Shown: positions 1-9,043 of the stretch, in pieces
Position numbering within the stretch: position 1 is the first letter of the stretch
Layout: each line of letters begins with the position of its first letter
Notes under the pieces: model-generated
The model's database searches: none
Told to the model about the DNA's origin: nothing
Seen by the model: the letters and a program-made list of their open reading frames with translations, nothing else
Position numbers and translations under genes: made by a program
DNA from: Nocardia neocaledoniensis
Lineage (GTDB): Bacteria > Actinomycetota > Actinomycetes > Mycobacteriales > Mycobacteriaceae
NCBI RefSeq assembly: GCF_003182135.1
Contig: NZ_QGTL01000001.1
Coordinates: 682,001-746,000, forward strand
Direction: 5' to 3'
Length of the DNA stretch: 64,000 nt

Positions 1-2
1 CC

Positions 3-323
3 GTCCAGAACAATCCGACCGGCTACCGGGTGAACCCCGACGGCACCATCGACATCGGCGGCATGCGCATGCGCACCAGCCGCAAGTACCGCAATGTCGA
101 GGCAGGCAGCCGTGTCTCCTTCGTCGTCGACGAACAGGTCTCCCTGGACCCCTACGTGATCCGCGGCATCGAAATCCGCGGCACCGCCGAAACCCTGGAC
201 GACCAGGACCCACCCTTCCCCCACCAGGAACGCGCCCTCATCCGCATCCACCCCGACCGCATCATCTCCTGGGGCATAGACGGCGACTCCTTCGACTTCA
301 CCAGCCGCACCACCGACCGGTAA
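3..323 (+). CDS. PPOX-class oxidoreductase, C-terminal part (5' end outside window)
   Basis: The reading frame is already open at base 3 and runs to a TAA at 321-323, leaving 106 residues of a family that is usually about 130-140 long. The visible part fits the split beta-barrel of pyridoxamine-5'-phosphate-oxidase-like proteins: an NNPTGYRV segment, the strand DGTIDIGG, then SRKYRNVEAG, VSFVVDE and VIRGIEIRG. In actinomycetes such proteins bind F420 or FMN and act on mostly unknown small molecules. The cofactor cannot be decided because the N-terminal part is missing. An internal GTG at 30 is in frame but lies inside the conserved region, so it is not the start. Confidence 0.85.
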   Translation, partial: VQNNPTGYRVNPDGTIDIGGMRMRTSRKYRNVEAGSRVSFVVDEQVSLDPYVIRGIEIRGTAETLDDQDPPFPHQERALIRIHPDRIISWGIDGDSFDFTSRTTDR

Positions 324-343
324 TTCGTTGGGAGACAGGCGCG

Positions 344-823
344 ATGCGTGATCCAATCGCGGGCATGAGCAGATTCGCGGAGGTCATCGTCCTGGCGCTC
401 GACGCTCAGGATGTCATGGAGCCACTCACCCGGGACGACGAACGCCGCAGCTGGAAAGGGCGTTTCGTACCGATCGAGAGCCAGTGGCCCGGCTCCTTCG
501 GGATCGGCTGGGCCGTCGAGTTCGAGCGGATGCGGCCCCGGACAGGACTTTTCGCGCACCTCGAGGCACTGCCCTGGCCGCGCCCGGAGAGCGTTCAGGT
601 GCTGATCCACGACGAGGAAGACGACTGCTTCGGCCTGTGGATGCTCGAGGAGGGCAAGCTGGTCGAGGTCGAACTGCCCCGGACGCGCCGTTGTCACCTG
701 CCGGCGCCACCGACCGACGAGTATCCGCCCAGTCCCGGCTTCCTCGTCCGCACCGACCAGGCCGACCACGACCGGATGCGGCAGACGCCCCCAGCCGAGC
801 GCGATCAGCGAAGGGCGTGGTGA
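344..823 (+). CDS. Hypothetical protein, 159 aa
   Basis: I do not recognise this protein. It begins 20 bases after the PPOX stop, behind a GGGAG sequence, and ends 15 bases before the next gene, so the three could be co-transcribed. It is soluble-looking and acidic in the middle (runs such as IHDEEDDCFGLWMLEEG) with no signal peptide or membrane segment. A second in-frame ATG at 365 (MSRFAEVIV) could be the true start. The opposite strand is also open here, but the acidic and hydrophobic composition of this frame looks more protein-like. Confidence 0.6.
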   Translation: MRDPIAGMSRFAEVIVLALDAQDVMEPLTRDDERRSWKGRFVPIESQWPGSFGIGWAVEFERMRPRTGLFAHLEALPWPRPESVQVLIHDEEDDCFGLWMLEEGKLVEVELPRTRRCHLPAPPTDEYPPSPGFLVRTDQADHDRMRQTPPAERDQRRAW

Positions 824-838
824 CTTACCGTTGAGGGC

Positions 839-1687
839 ATGGTCAGCACTGCATCAGCTCGGCGGCGCGCGGAACTGCGCGATTTCCTGCGGTCGCGGCG
901 GGAGCGGATCGGGCCGGGTGAGGTGGGATTGCCCGTAGCGGGACGTCGGCGGACGCCTGGGCTGCGGCGGGAGGAAGTCGCGATGCTGGCCGGGGTGGGG
1001 GTGTCCTGGTACACGTGGCTGGAGCAGGGGCGGGATATCACCGTGTCGGGGGATGTGCTCGACGCGGTGGCACGGGTGTTGCGGTTGAGCGAGCCGGAGC
1101 GGGGGCATCTGTATCTGCTGGCCGGGCTCAATCCGCCGCCCGCCGGCGGGACTGTCGGGGCGGAGGTGACCGCGGAGATCCGGCAACTGCTCGACGGGTG
1201 GGAGCGGGGGCCTGCCGTGGTGCGGGATCGGTACTGGAACATTCTCGCGTTCAACGCCCTTGCGGGACGCGTCTTCGGGTGCGCGGACGGGGAACCGCAC
1301 AACTGCCTGGTCACCTTCTTCACCAGTCCCCGCTATCGCGGTCTGCCCGACCTGTGGGAGGCCGCGGCGCCCGGTGTCGTGGCCGCCTACCGCGCCGACG
1401 CCGCGCTCGCCCCACACGATGACGAATTCCACCGGGTGGCACGCGAACTCGCCGCTGTCGATCAGGAGTTCGCCGCGCTGTGGGACCGCCACGAGGTCGA
1501 CGTTCCCGTGCAGGCGGTCAATGCCCTGCGCCATCCCGAGCTCGGTGAGCTGCACTTCGACGCGACCACATTGACCGTCGCCGACAACCCGAATTGGTCT
1601 CTGGTGCTGTACAACCCGAGGCCCGGTACCGACACGGCCGAACGCCTCATCGGCAGCCCGCATCTACACCTGAGCGAGTCGGCCTGA
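839..1687 (+). CDS. XRE-family transcriptional regulator with MmyB-like C-terminal domain
   Basis: This is a 282-residue DNA-binding regulator. The N-terminal 80 residues form a Cro/C1-type helix-turn-helix, preceded by the R-R-x-E-L-R-x-F-L motif typical of this group and containing RRTPGLRREEVAMLAGV and WYTWLEQGRDI. The remainder resembles the MmyB-like transcription-regulator ligand-binding domain, with RDRYWNILAFNALAG and later HPELGELHFDATTL. In related actinomycetes such regulators often sit beside a short-chain dehydrogenase and control it; an SDR gene follows about 300 bases downstream here on the same strand. The ATG at 839 follows TTGAGGGC, an acceptable ribosome binding site. The effector is unknown. 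Confidence 0.88.
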   Translation: MVSTASARRRAELRDFLRSRRERIGPGEVGLPVAGRRRTPGLRREEVAMLAGVGVSWYTWLEQGRDITVSGDVLDAVARVLRLSEPERGHLYLLAGLNPPPAGGTVGAEVTAEIRQLLDGWERGPAVVRDRYWNILAFNALAGRVFGCADGEPHNCLVTFFTSPRYRGLPDLWEAAAPGVVAAYRADAALAPHDDEFHRVARELAAVDQEFAALWDRHEVDVPVQAVNALRHPELGELHFDATTLTVADNPNWSLVLYNPRPGTDTAERLIGSPHLHLSESA

Positions 1688-1753
1688 CGGGTCGGCGAAC
1701 CCTGCACATGGTCGGCAAGGTGCCGAGGTCGACGGACGCCCGCGAGCCGCGCC

Positions 1754-1857
1754 GGACCCAGAGCGACAACTATGCGCGGTCCGCGACGGACCGAGCGACG
1801 AGACGTGTGGTCCGCGACGGACCGAGAGCGACGACCACGTGTGGTCCTCGACGGACC
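1754..1857. repeat. Three tandem GGTCC-GCGAC-GGACC palindromes with a degenerate fourth unit
   Basis: GGTCCGCGACGGACC occurs at 1778-1792 and 1809-1823, and a one-base variant (GGTCCTCGACGGACC) at 1843-1857. A half-unit GGACC at 1754-1758 extends the series. GGACC recurs at spacings of 34, 31 and 34 bases, with a similar linker (GAGCGACxAC..GTGT) between copies. Each unit can form a 5-bp hairpin with a 5-base loop. The array fills most of the 307 bases between the XRE regulator and the SDR gene. It could be a cluster of protein-binding sites, an RNA structure, or an inert repeat. Confidence 0.75.
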
Positions 1858-1994
1858 GCGCTGGTCGGCGGCTGAGAGCGGACGCACCGGTCGCCGATAC
1901 GCCGGAGGAGGCGATCGGCGTGGAAGCCTGGTGGTGGTACTCCCCCGATAACTGCGCACTGCCTCCAGGAGCCCGCACGGATCACGCTGAAGGC

Positions 1995-2759
1995 ATGACG
2001 CACAACATTTCTCGATTTGACGGGAAGACAGCACTCATCACCGGCGGCAGCAGCGGAATGGGATTGGCGACCGCGCGGCGGCTGCTCGCCGAGGGGGCTC
2101 GGGTCGTGGTCACCGGCCGCGACAAGGATCGCCTCGACCAGGCACTCACCGAACTCGGCGGCGACGCGCACGGAGTGGCGGGCGACATCACCGACCTCGC
2201 CGCCGTGGACGATCTCGTCGGCGCCGTGGCGGAGCGGTTCGGGCGGCTGGACGTGCTGTTCGCCAACGCGGGGATCGGCGCGTTCCAGCCGATCGACCAG
2301 GTCACGGGCGCGCTGTTCGACGAGGTCATCGGCGCCAACCTGAAGGCCGCCTTCTTCACCATCCAGAAGGCACTGCCGATCATGCCCGACCACGCGGCGA
2401 TCGTCATCAACGCCTCGTTCGGCCTGCACCGCGGGGTGCCGGGCGCGGCCCTGTATTCGGCGAGCAAGGCCGCCGTCCACAACCTGGCCCGCACGCTCGC
2501 CGCCGAATTGGCGCCGCGCCGCATCCGGGTCAACTCGGTGAGCCCCGGCTACATCGACACCCCGGCGTTCCGCGCCGAACTCTCCGACGCCGCCCAGCAG
2601 GGTGCGGCGAGCCTGTCCCCCGCCGGTCGCGTCGGCACCGCCGACGAGGTCGCCGCCGCGGTCGCCTTCCTGGCCTCCGCCGACGCCGCCTACGTCAACG
2701 GCCACGACCTGCGCGTCGACGGCGGCCTCACTGCCGTCGACGCGGCAGCGCTGCTGTGA
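1995..2759 (+). CDS. Short-chain dehydrogenase/reductase (SDR)
   Basis: This 254-residue protein has the layout of a classical SDR oxidoreductase. The cofactor-binding TGGSSGMG motif lies near residue 17. NAG is in FANAGIGAF. The catalytic residues are Ser (NASFGLH), Tyr and Lys in YSASKAA. The ending DLRVDGGL is typical of the family. The Arg after the second strand (VVTGRDKDRL) points to NADP(H). The frame is open further upstream, but ATG 1995, behind GAAGGC, starts exactly where SDR homology begins. The substrate is unknown. The XRE/MmyB-type regulator upstream is its probable controller, by analogy with similar pairs. Confidence 0.9.
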   Translation: MTHNISRFDGKTALITGGSSGMGLATARRLLAEGARVVVTGRDKDRLDQALTELGGDAHGVAGDITDLAAVDDLVGAVAERFGRLDVLFANAGIGAFQPIDQVTGALFDEVIGANLKAAFFTIQKALPIMPDHAAIVINASFGLHRGVPGAALYSASKAAVHNLARTLAAELAPRRIRVNSVSPGYIDTPAFRAELSDAAQQGAASLSPAGRVGTADEVAAAVAFLASADAAYVNGHDLRVDGGLTAVDAAALL

Positions 2760-2898
2760 CCGGAGACTTCGCCGCCGCCGCGAACCGGGCCGGGTCGTCC
2801 ACCGGGAAACGGACTTCCGCCGCGACCGGCTCGGCCCGGCGACACCAGGTCGACAAACACGCCGGGCCGCATGGCATTCCCATCGGCGCGGCATGCTC

Positions 2899-3702
2899 CT
2901 AGCGCAGTGCCGCGCGTCCGCGCACCCTCCCGAGCACGACCAGCACCACCAGCGTCACCGCGACGAGCACTGTCGTCCCCGCCGCCGCGTCGAACACCTC
3001 GCCGCGGTCGGTCTGCGCGAAGATGCTGACCGGCAAGGTCTTCCAGGTGGCGGGGTACACCATGATGGTGGCTCCGAGTTCGCCCATCGACAGGGCGACA
3101 GCCAATCCGGCCGCGGCGCCGAGGGCGGGCAGGAGCAGGGGCAGGGTGATCTGGCACAGCACGCGCACCGGGCCCGCGCCGAGGGACTCGGCGGCCTGGC
3201 GGTAGGCGGGGTCGAGGCGGTCCAGGGCCGCCGAGACCGCGCTGAACGCGTAGGCGAGCACCAGCACCGTGTGCGCGAGAATCACGATCCACTTCGTGCC
3301 GCCGAGCAGCAGCGGCTGTTCGTTGAACGCGATGAGCACGCCGAGCCCGACGGCGACCGACGGCACCGCGACCGGCAGGTGGAACACCGCGTCGGTGACC
3401 TTGCGCAGCCAGCCGGGCGCTTCCCGGGAGGCCAGCGCCGCCCAGGTACCGACGACCAGCGATACCGCACTCGCCAACAGCGCCGTCTGCAGGCTGACCG
3501 ACAGGCTCGCGGCCTGCTCCCCGCTGAGGGCGTTGCCCAGGTTGGTGAAGCCGAGGTCCGAGGGCAGCGGACCGGTCCAGCTGCCCGCCAGGGCAGCGGC
3601 GACCACGGTGGCGATCGGCGCGACGAACACCACGGTCACCACCACCGCGAACACGGCGAGTACGAGGGCCTTGCCCCGGGGAGTCCAGAGGAGCACGATC
3701 AT
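2899..3702 (-). CDS. ABC transporter permease, aminophosphonate-type importer (second permease)
   Basis: This 267-residue inner-membrane protein has about six hydrophobic helices, beginning with a segment over residues 10-35. It carries the binding-protein-dependent permease signature (EAA loop) around AAESLGAGPVRVLCQITLP. Its start overlaps the stop of the upstream permease in an ATGA quartet (3702-3699), so the two are probably translationally coupled and form a heterodimeric channel. It is the last gene of a leftward cluster of FAD oxidoreductase, phosphonatase-like hydrolase, binding protein, ATPase and two permeases. That context suggests 2-aminoethylphosphonate or a related aminophosphonate as substrate. 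From sequence alone other organic anions are possible. Confidence 0.85.
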   Translation of the reverse strand: MIVLLWTPRGKALVLAVFAVVVTVVFVAPIATVVAAALAGSWTGPLPSDLGFTNLGNALSGEQAASLSVSLQTALLASAVSLVVGTWAALASREAPGWLRKVTDAVFHLPVAVPSVAVGLGVLIAFNEQPLLLGGTKWIVILAHTVLVLAYAFSAVSAALDRLDPAYRQAAESLGAGPVRVLCQITLPLLLPALGAAAGLAVALSMGELGATIMVYPATWKTLPVSIFAQTDRGEVFDAAAGTTVLVAVTLVVLVVLGRVRGRAALR

Positions 3703-4586
3703 TCCCCCTTCGAACGGGTGAATCGCGCGAAGACGATTCGGTAGGTCAGGTACAGGGTCAGCGAGAGCAGCACCTGCACCGAGGCGAGCACGGCGGCGCC
3801 GGGCAGGTCGAAGGTGACGATGCCGCGGGTGTAGATGAGCGCGGGCAGGGTGATCACGCCCTTGGCTCCGGTGAACAGGACGATGCCGAACTCGTTGAGC
3901 GTCAGCAGCAACACCAGGCTGCCGCCGGCCGCGAGCGCGGGCCAGGCCTCGGGCAGCACCACCTGCCGCAGCACCCGCCACGGCGAGGCGCCGAGACTGG
4001 CGGCCACGTCGAGCTGTTCGCGGGGCATCTGCGCGAACGCGGCCAGCACCGGCCGCACCACGAACGGGGTGAAGTAGGTGATCTCGGCCAGGATCACGCC
4101 GAGTGGGGTGGTGAGGAAGTCGATCACCGGCGTGGTGGCGCCGGTGAATTCGGCGAGGAGGGCGTTGACCGCGCCCGCCGTGCCGTAGAGGAACGTGAAG
4201 GCGAGGGTGATCAGGAACGAGGGCAGGGTCAGAATCGTGTCGATCAACCTGCCGACCACCCCGGATCCGGGGAACGGCACGAACGCGAGCACGATGGCCA
4301 GGAATGTGCCGAGCACCAGGCAGCCCACGGTGGAGCAGACCGCGATGGACACCGTGCGCCACAACGCGTCCCGGAATGCCGCCGAGCCGAGCACGTCCGA
4401 CCACAGCGCGGTGCCACGACCGGTCGGCGTCTGCGTCGACTCGGTGAGGACCCGCACGATCGGGTATCCGGCGATGCCGAGCACCACCAGCACCGGCGGC
4501 AGAGTCCACAGGATCGGCAGCCAGGAGCGTTGCGGCACACGGCCTTCCGGCTCGACCTGGGGGGCGGAGACCGCGGCGACAGTCAT
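3699..4586 (-). CDS. ABC transporter permease, aminophosphonate-type importer (first permease)
   Basis: This 295-residue inner-membrane permease has six or more hydrophobic helices, the first near residues 22-46 (LPILWTLPPVLVVLGIAGYP). The EAA-type loop for contact with the ATPase is seen at AASLGASPWRVLRQVVLPEA. ATG 4586 is preceded by GGAGGTG at a good distance, which fixes the start. It is separated from the ATPase gene by about 200 bases in which I see no gene, and overlaps the next permease by four bases. The pairing with a substrate-binding lipoprotein and phosphonate-degrading enzymes makes phosphonate import the likely role. Confidence 0.86.
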   Translation of the reverse strand: MTVAAVSAPQVEPEGRVPQRSWLPILWTLPPVLVVLGIAGYPIVRVLTESTQTPTGRGTALWSDVLGSAAFRDALWRTVSIAVCSTVGCLVLGTFLAIVLAFVPFPGSGVVGRLIDTILTLPSFLITLAFTFLYGTAGAVNALLAEFTGATTPVIDFLTTPLGVILAEITYFTPFVVRPVLAAFAQMPREQLDVAASLGASPWRVLRQVVLPEAWPALAAGGSLVLLLTLNEFGIVLFTGAKGVITLPALIYTRGIVTFDLPGAAVLASVQVLLSLTLYLTYRIVFARFTRSKGE

Positions 4587-4785
4587 CGCGTCACCTCCGG
4601 GGCGACAGGACGACCGTTAGCGGGAACCGGGCGGGACAGCGCTTCGGAACCGCCGGTGTTCTCACGGCCCACCTGAGCCGCTGCGTGTCCCACGGCCGAT
4701 GTCAGCGGTGCCCGCCGAATCCGGCCCGGCACCGCGCCGAGCCGCGGCGATCGAATCGTCAGATCCTGCCGTCCCACCGGGTAGT

Positions 4786-5961
<1,176 letters not shown>

Positions 5962-5989
5962 CGTCAACTCCCTTGTCGCAGCGCCGGTA

Positions 5990-7036
5990 TCAGCTACCGG
6001 TGGCCTTCTGGTACGCCGCGAGATCGGCGTCCAGCTCGCTCAGCACCTTGTTCCAGTCGACCGGAACGACCTCGACTCCCTTGATCGTGGCCGCCGGGCC
6101 GCCCTCGGCGGGCGCGGCGACATCGGTGCGCGCCGACACCGCGAAGGCCTCGGGGCCGAGCTTGCTCTGCGCGTCGGGGGCGAGCAGGAAGCTCATCAGC
6201 TTGGCGGCGTCGTCCTTGTGCGGCGCGCCCTTGGCCAGGCCCATCATGTACGGCACCGACACGGTGGAGCGTTTGCCGTCGGCGGCGGGGAAGAACACCG
6301 AGAACTTCGAGCCCTTCTCCTTGACCGTGGTCAGGTTCATCTGCACGTCACCGTTGGCGATCAGCAGCTCACCCTTGTCGACCTTGGCCTGCAGCTTGCC
6401 GGTGGACGAGGACGGGCCGACATTGTTGGCCTGCAACGCGGTCAGGTAGTCCAGCGCGCCCTGCTTGCCGCGCAGCTGCTGCAGCAGCACCAGCACCGCG
6501 GTGCCGTCACCGGCCTGGCCGGGCGTGGAGTACTGCAGCTTGCCCTTGTACTCCGGCTTCAGCAGGTCGTCCCAGGTCAGCGCCGAGGCGTCGACCGCGG
6601 GGTTGGCGATGAAGCACAGGTAGTTGTTGGCCATGGTGACGTAGGTGCCGTCGGCGTCCTTGTCGGTGGCCGGGACGGCGGCGGTGTCGATGCCGCTGGG
6701 CTGCAGCAGGCCCGATTGCTTGGCCTTCTGGATGAACGGCGGCAGGGTCACCACCACGTCGGCCTGCGGGTTGGACTGTTCCTTGTCGACCCGGTTGACC
6801 ACCTCGCCCGAGCCCGCCTCGACCAGGTTGACCGCGATACCGGTCTCCTTGGTGAACTCGTCGAAGCGGTTCTTGTACCAACCGCCGACGCCGTCGGCGG
6901 AGTACACGGTGACGGTCTTGCCGTCCGCGGATTCGGTGCCGGTGCCACCACAGGCCGCGGTGAACGCGACGGCGGTGACGCCGGCCAGCAGCAGCGCGGC
7001 CCTGGACAGGCGGCGCGCGGTGAAGGAAGTACGCAC
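5990..7036 (-). CDS. Phosphonate-type ABC transporter substrate-binding lipoprotein
   Basis: This 348-residue protein is probably exported and lipid-anchored. The signal peptide has Arg-rich RRLSR, a hydrophobic core, and a lipobox ending in TAAC-G at about residue 30. The mature part resembles family-1 extracellular solute-binding proteins for 2-aminoethylphosphonate or iron, with VTVYSADGVGGWY, GKLQYSTPGQAGDGTA and a C-terminal VVPVDWNKV. The start is GTG 7036; upstream in-frame codons would add a non-conserved extension before the signal peptide. It lies between the hydrolase and the transporter ATPase. Context favours aminophosphonate; an iron-binding relative is the main alternative. Confidence 0.85.
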   Translation of the reverse strand: MRTSFTARRLSRAALLLAGVTAVAFTAACGGTGTESADGKTVTVYSADGVGGWYKNRFDEFTKETGIAVNLVEAGSGEVVNRVDKEQSNPQADVVVTLPPFIQKAKQSGLLQPSGIDTAAVPATDKDADGTYVTMANNYLCFIANPAVDASALTWDDLLKPEYKGKLQYSTPGQAGDGTAVLVLLQQLRGKQGALDYLTALQANNVGPSSSTGKLQAKVDKGELLIANGDVQMNLTTVKEKGSKFSVFFPAADGKRSTVSVPYMMGLAKGAPHKDDAAKLMSFLLAPDAQSKLGPEAFAVSARTDVAAPAEGGPAATIKGVEVVPVDWNKVLSELDADLAAYQKATGS

Positions 7037-7127
7037 GATTACAGCAACTTTCGTCTCGTTGTCGAGGGGAATCGCAGGGACGGTGGATCGCAGGAGTGAC
7101 GCCGCGGCGGACTGCCGGGACGGAAGA

Positions 7128-7811
7128 TCAGGAGGCCAGCACCAGCGCGGGGAAGTCGGCGACCGAGGCGACGACATGGGTCGCACCCGCCGCGCGCAGC
7201 TGCTCCTCGGTGTGCGCGCCGGTGAGGGTGCCCGCGACGATGCCCGCGCCCGCGGCCAGGCCGGTCGCGATGTCGCTGGTCGTGTCGCCGAGCACGGCGA
7301 TCCGGTCGACGGCGTCGACGCCGAGGCGCAGCGCCGCGGTGAGCACCATGTCCGGGTACGGGCGGCCACGGCCCGCGTCCGACGGCGCGAGGGTGAGGTC
7401 GACCAGGTCGGCCCAGCCGAGCGCGGCGAGCAGCTTGTCCTGGGTGGTCCGGCTGAAGCCGGTGGTCAGCGCCACCCGCACCCCCGCGGCGCGCAACGCC
7501 GTGATCGCCTCGACCGCACCGGGAATCGGCGCGATGTCGGCCTCGTCGACCAGGCTGTCGTAGGCCGCCTCGAAGGCCAGGTTGGCCGTGCGGGCGGCGT
7601 CCTCGGCACCGAGCAGGGCGCGGAACACCTCGATCTTGGACTGGCCCATCGTGTCGACGACGTAGCGGCGGGCCGCCTCGCGGCGCGGACCCTCGGTCTC
7701 GATCCCGGCGGCGGTGGCCGCCTCCTCGAAGGCACGCAGCACCAGGCCGCCGTCGGCCACGGTGGTCCCGGCCATGTCGAGCACCGCGAGCTGAATCGTG
7801 TTGTCGGGCAT
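7128..7811 (-). CDS. Phosphonatase-like HAD hydrolase (PhnX-like)
   Basis: This 227-residue member of the haloacid dehalogenase superfamily is likely to cleave the C-P bond of phosphonoacetaldehyde. The nucleophile motif is DMAGT (Asp12) rather than the common DxDxT. A Lys in the cap domain, MGQSK (Lys59), matches the Schiff-base lysine of phosphonatase. The usual Lys before the C-terminal motif is replaced by Arg in GRGRPYPDM. The acidic motif VLGDTTSD follows. All three features are distinctive of phosphonatase and its PhnX-like sister clade. The gene starts 8 bases after the FAD oxidoreductase stop and is probably translated from the same message. Product would be acetaldehyde and phosphate. 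Confidence 0.88.
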   Translation of the reverse strand: MPDNTIQLAVLDMAGTTVADGGLVLRAFEEAATAAGIETEGPRREAARRYVVDTMGQSKIEVFRALLGAEDAARTANLAFEAAYDSLVDEADIAPIPGAVEAITALRAAGVRVALTTGFSRTTQDKLLAALGWADLVDLTLAPSDAGRGRPYPDMVLTAALRLGVDAVDRIAVLGDTTSDIATGLAAGAGIVAGTLTGAHTEEQLRAAGATHVVASVADFPALVLAS

Positions 7812-7819
7812 GGTCTTCC

Positions 7820-8947
7820 TCACAGTCCGAGCTGGTCGGCGGTTTGCTCGCCGAGGGCGGGTCCGAGCGTCATGCCGCGCCCACCGGGGCCGGTGACGAC
7901 CCAGACGTTGGTGTCGGCGCGCACCCGGGTGACGAGAGCGTCGGGATCGACGCTCTGGCTGTAGACGCCGGCCCAGCGCCGCACGACGGGCGGCAGCTTG
8001 CGGCCGAGCAACTCCTCGGTGACCTCGGTGAGGTGCTCGTAGGGCGCCTCGTCGACGTCGAAGGCGAACGGCTCGGTGTACTCGTGCGTATCGCCGATGG
8101 TCAGGCCGCCGTGCAGGCGCTGGACACACAGCAGCTGCATCTTGTGCTCGGCGGCGGTGGCGGTCTGGGACTGTTCGGCGGCGAGCGAATCCACCTCGGC
8201 GCCCGCGAAACCCGGGTAGTAGCGGAAGCTGTCGCCGTCGGCGATCGCGGTGGTCAGCGGTTCGTCCAGCGGCGCGGTCTGCATCATCTGCAGGCGCACC
8301 CGGCGCACCGGCAGCTCGCCGGCGAGTTCGCGGGTGAGCCCCGAGTGCGCGGCGCCGGGGCAGTGCACGACGAGGTCGGCCTCGTGCCTGCGGCCCTGGT
8401 CGTCGACGACGACGGCGCCCGACCCGGTGTCGAGCACCGACCTGGCCTCGGTGCCCTCATGGAAGGTGTAGCGCCCGCTCGCGGCCATGTGGGCACGCAG
8501 GGCGGGCAGCGCCTGACGCGACTCGACCGCGGCGTCGGTGGAACAGTGCAGTCCCGCGAGGTATTTGCCGCGCAGCGCGGGGTTGAGCGCGCGCACCTGG
8601 TCGGGCTCGAGCAGGGTGAAGCCACGATCGGTCGCGGTCGCTCCCGCGGCGGCGGCTTCGGCGACCGCGAGTTCGGCGGGCGTGCGGGCCAGCGTGATCG
8701 AGCCGGCCGGGCGGAAGCCGACACCGGCGACGCGGCCGCCGATCTCCTCCCACAGCTCGCGCGACCGCAGGGTCAGTGCGAGCTCACCCGCGGCCCGCCC
8801 GGACACCCAGACCAGACCGAAATTGCGGACCGTCGCACCACGGGCCTCCCGCTCGCGTTCGAGCTGGACGACCTCGTGTCCTCGGGCGATCGCCGCCCAG
8901 GCGTGTGCGGTGCCGAGGATCCCGCCTCCGATGATGACCAATCGCAT
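7820..8947 (-). CDS. FAD-dependent oxidoreductase of phosphonate clusters (TIGR03364-like)
   Basis: This 375-residue flavoprotein has the D-amino-acid-oxidase/glycine-oxidase fold. The N-terminal dinucleotide-binding loop is VIIGGGILGTAHA, followed by the ribose-binding acidic residue in VVQLERE; a C-terminal FAD contact is VTGPGGRGMTLGP. Members of this group are recurrently encoded beside PhnX-like hydrolases. Several such enzymes are reported to oxidise N-methyl-aminoethylphosphonate, and some plain aminoethylphosphonate, directly to phosphonoacetaldehyde, replacing the PhnW transaminase. No PhnW is present in the window, which fits that role. It is the first gene after the divergent promoter region with two GntR-type operators. 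Exact substrate is inference. Confidence 0.85.
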   Translation of the reverse strand: MRLVIIGGGILGTAHAWAAIARGHEVVQLEREREARGATVRNFGLVWVSGRAAGELALTLRSRELWEEIGGRVAGVGFRPAGSITLARTPAELAVAEAAAAGATATDRGFTLLEPDQVRALNPALRGKYLAGLHCSTDAAVESRQALPALRAHMAASGRYTFHEGTEARSVLDTGSGAVVVDDQGRRHEADLVVHCPGAAHSGLTRELAGELPVRRVRLQMMQTAPLDEPLTTAIADGDSFRYYPGFAGAEVDSLAAEQSQTATAAEHKMQLLCVQRLHGGLTIGDTHEYTEPFAFDVDEAPYEHLTEVTEELLGRKLPPVVRRWAGVYSQSVDPDALVTRVRADTNVWVVTGPGGRGMTLGPALGEQTADQLGL

Positions 8948-8966
8948 GCCACCGATCGTGACAAAT

Positions 8967-8976
8967 GGTCTAGACC
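8967..8976. promoter_or_regulatory. GntR/HutC-type operator O1 (GGTCTAGACC)
   Basis: A perfect 10-bp palindrome, GGTCTAGACC, fits the HutC-subfamily consensus GTMTAKAC. It lies 20 bases upstream of the FAD oxidoreductase start and 68 bases before the divergent GntR gene. With the second site at 9011-9026 it marks the shared control region of the locus. Confidence 0.7.
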
Positions 8977-9010
8977 GATGGGTGTGGCGGGAGCGAACGC
9001 TGGGTTAACA

Positions 9011-9026
9011 ATTGGTATAGACCAAT
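9011..9026. promoter_or_regulatory. GntR/HutC-type operator O2 (ATTGGTATAGACCAAT)
   Basis: An imperfect palindrome with arms ATTGGT/ACCAAT and core GTATAGAC matches the HutC consensus GTMTAKAC. Its core is centred 46-47 bases from the first site. It ends 17 bases before the GntR start codon, so binding here could repress the regulator gene itself, a common autoregulation pattern in this family. Confidence 0.72.
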
Positions 9027-9043
9027 ACGGGTAGGCTGGGACC

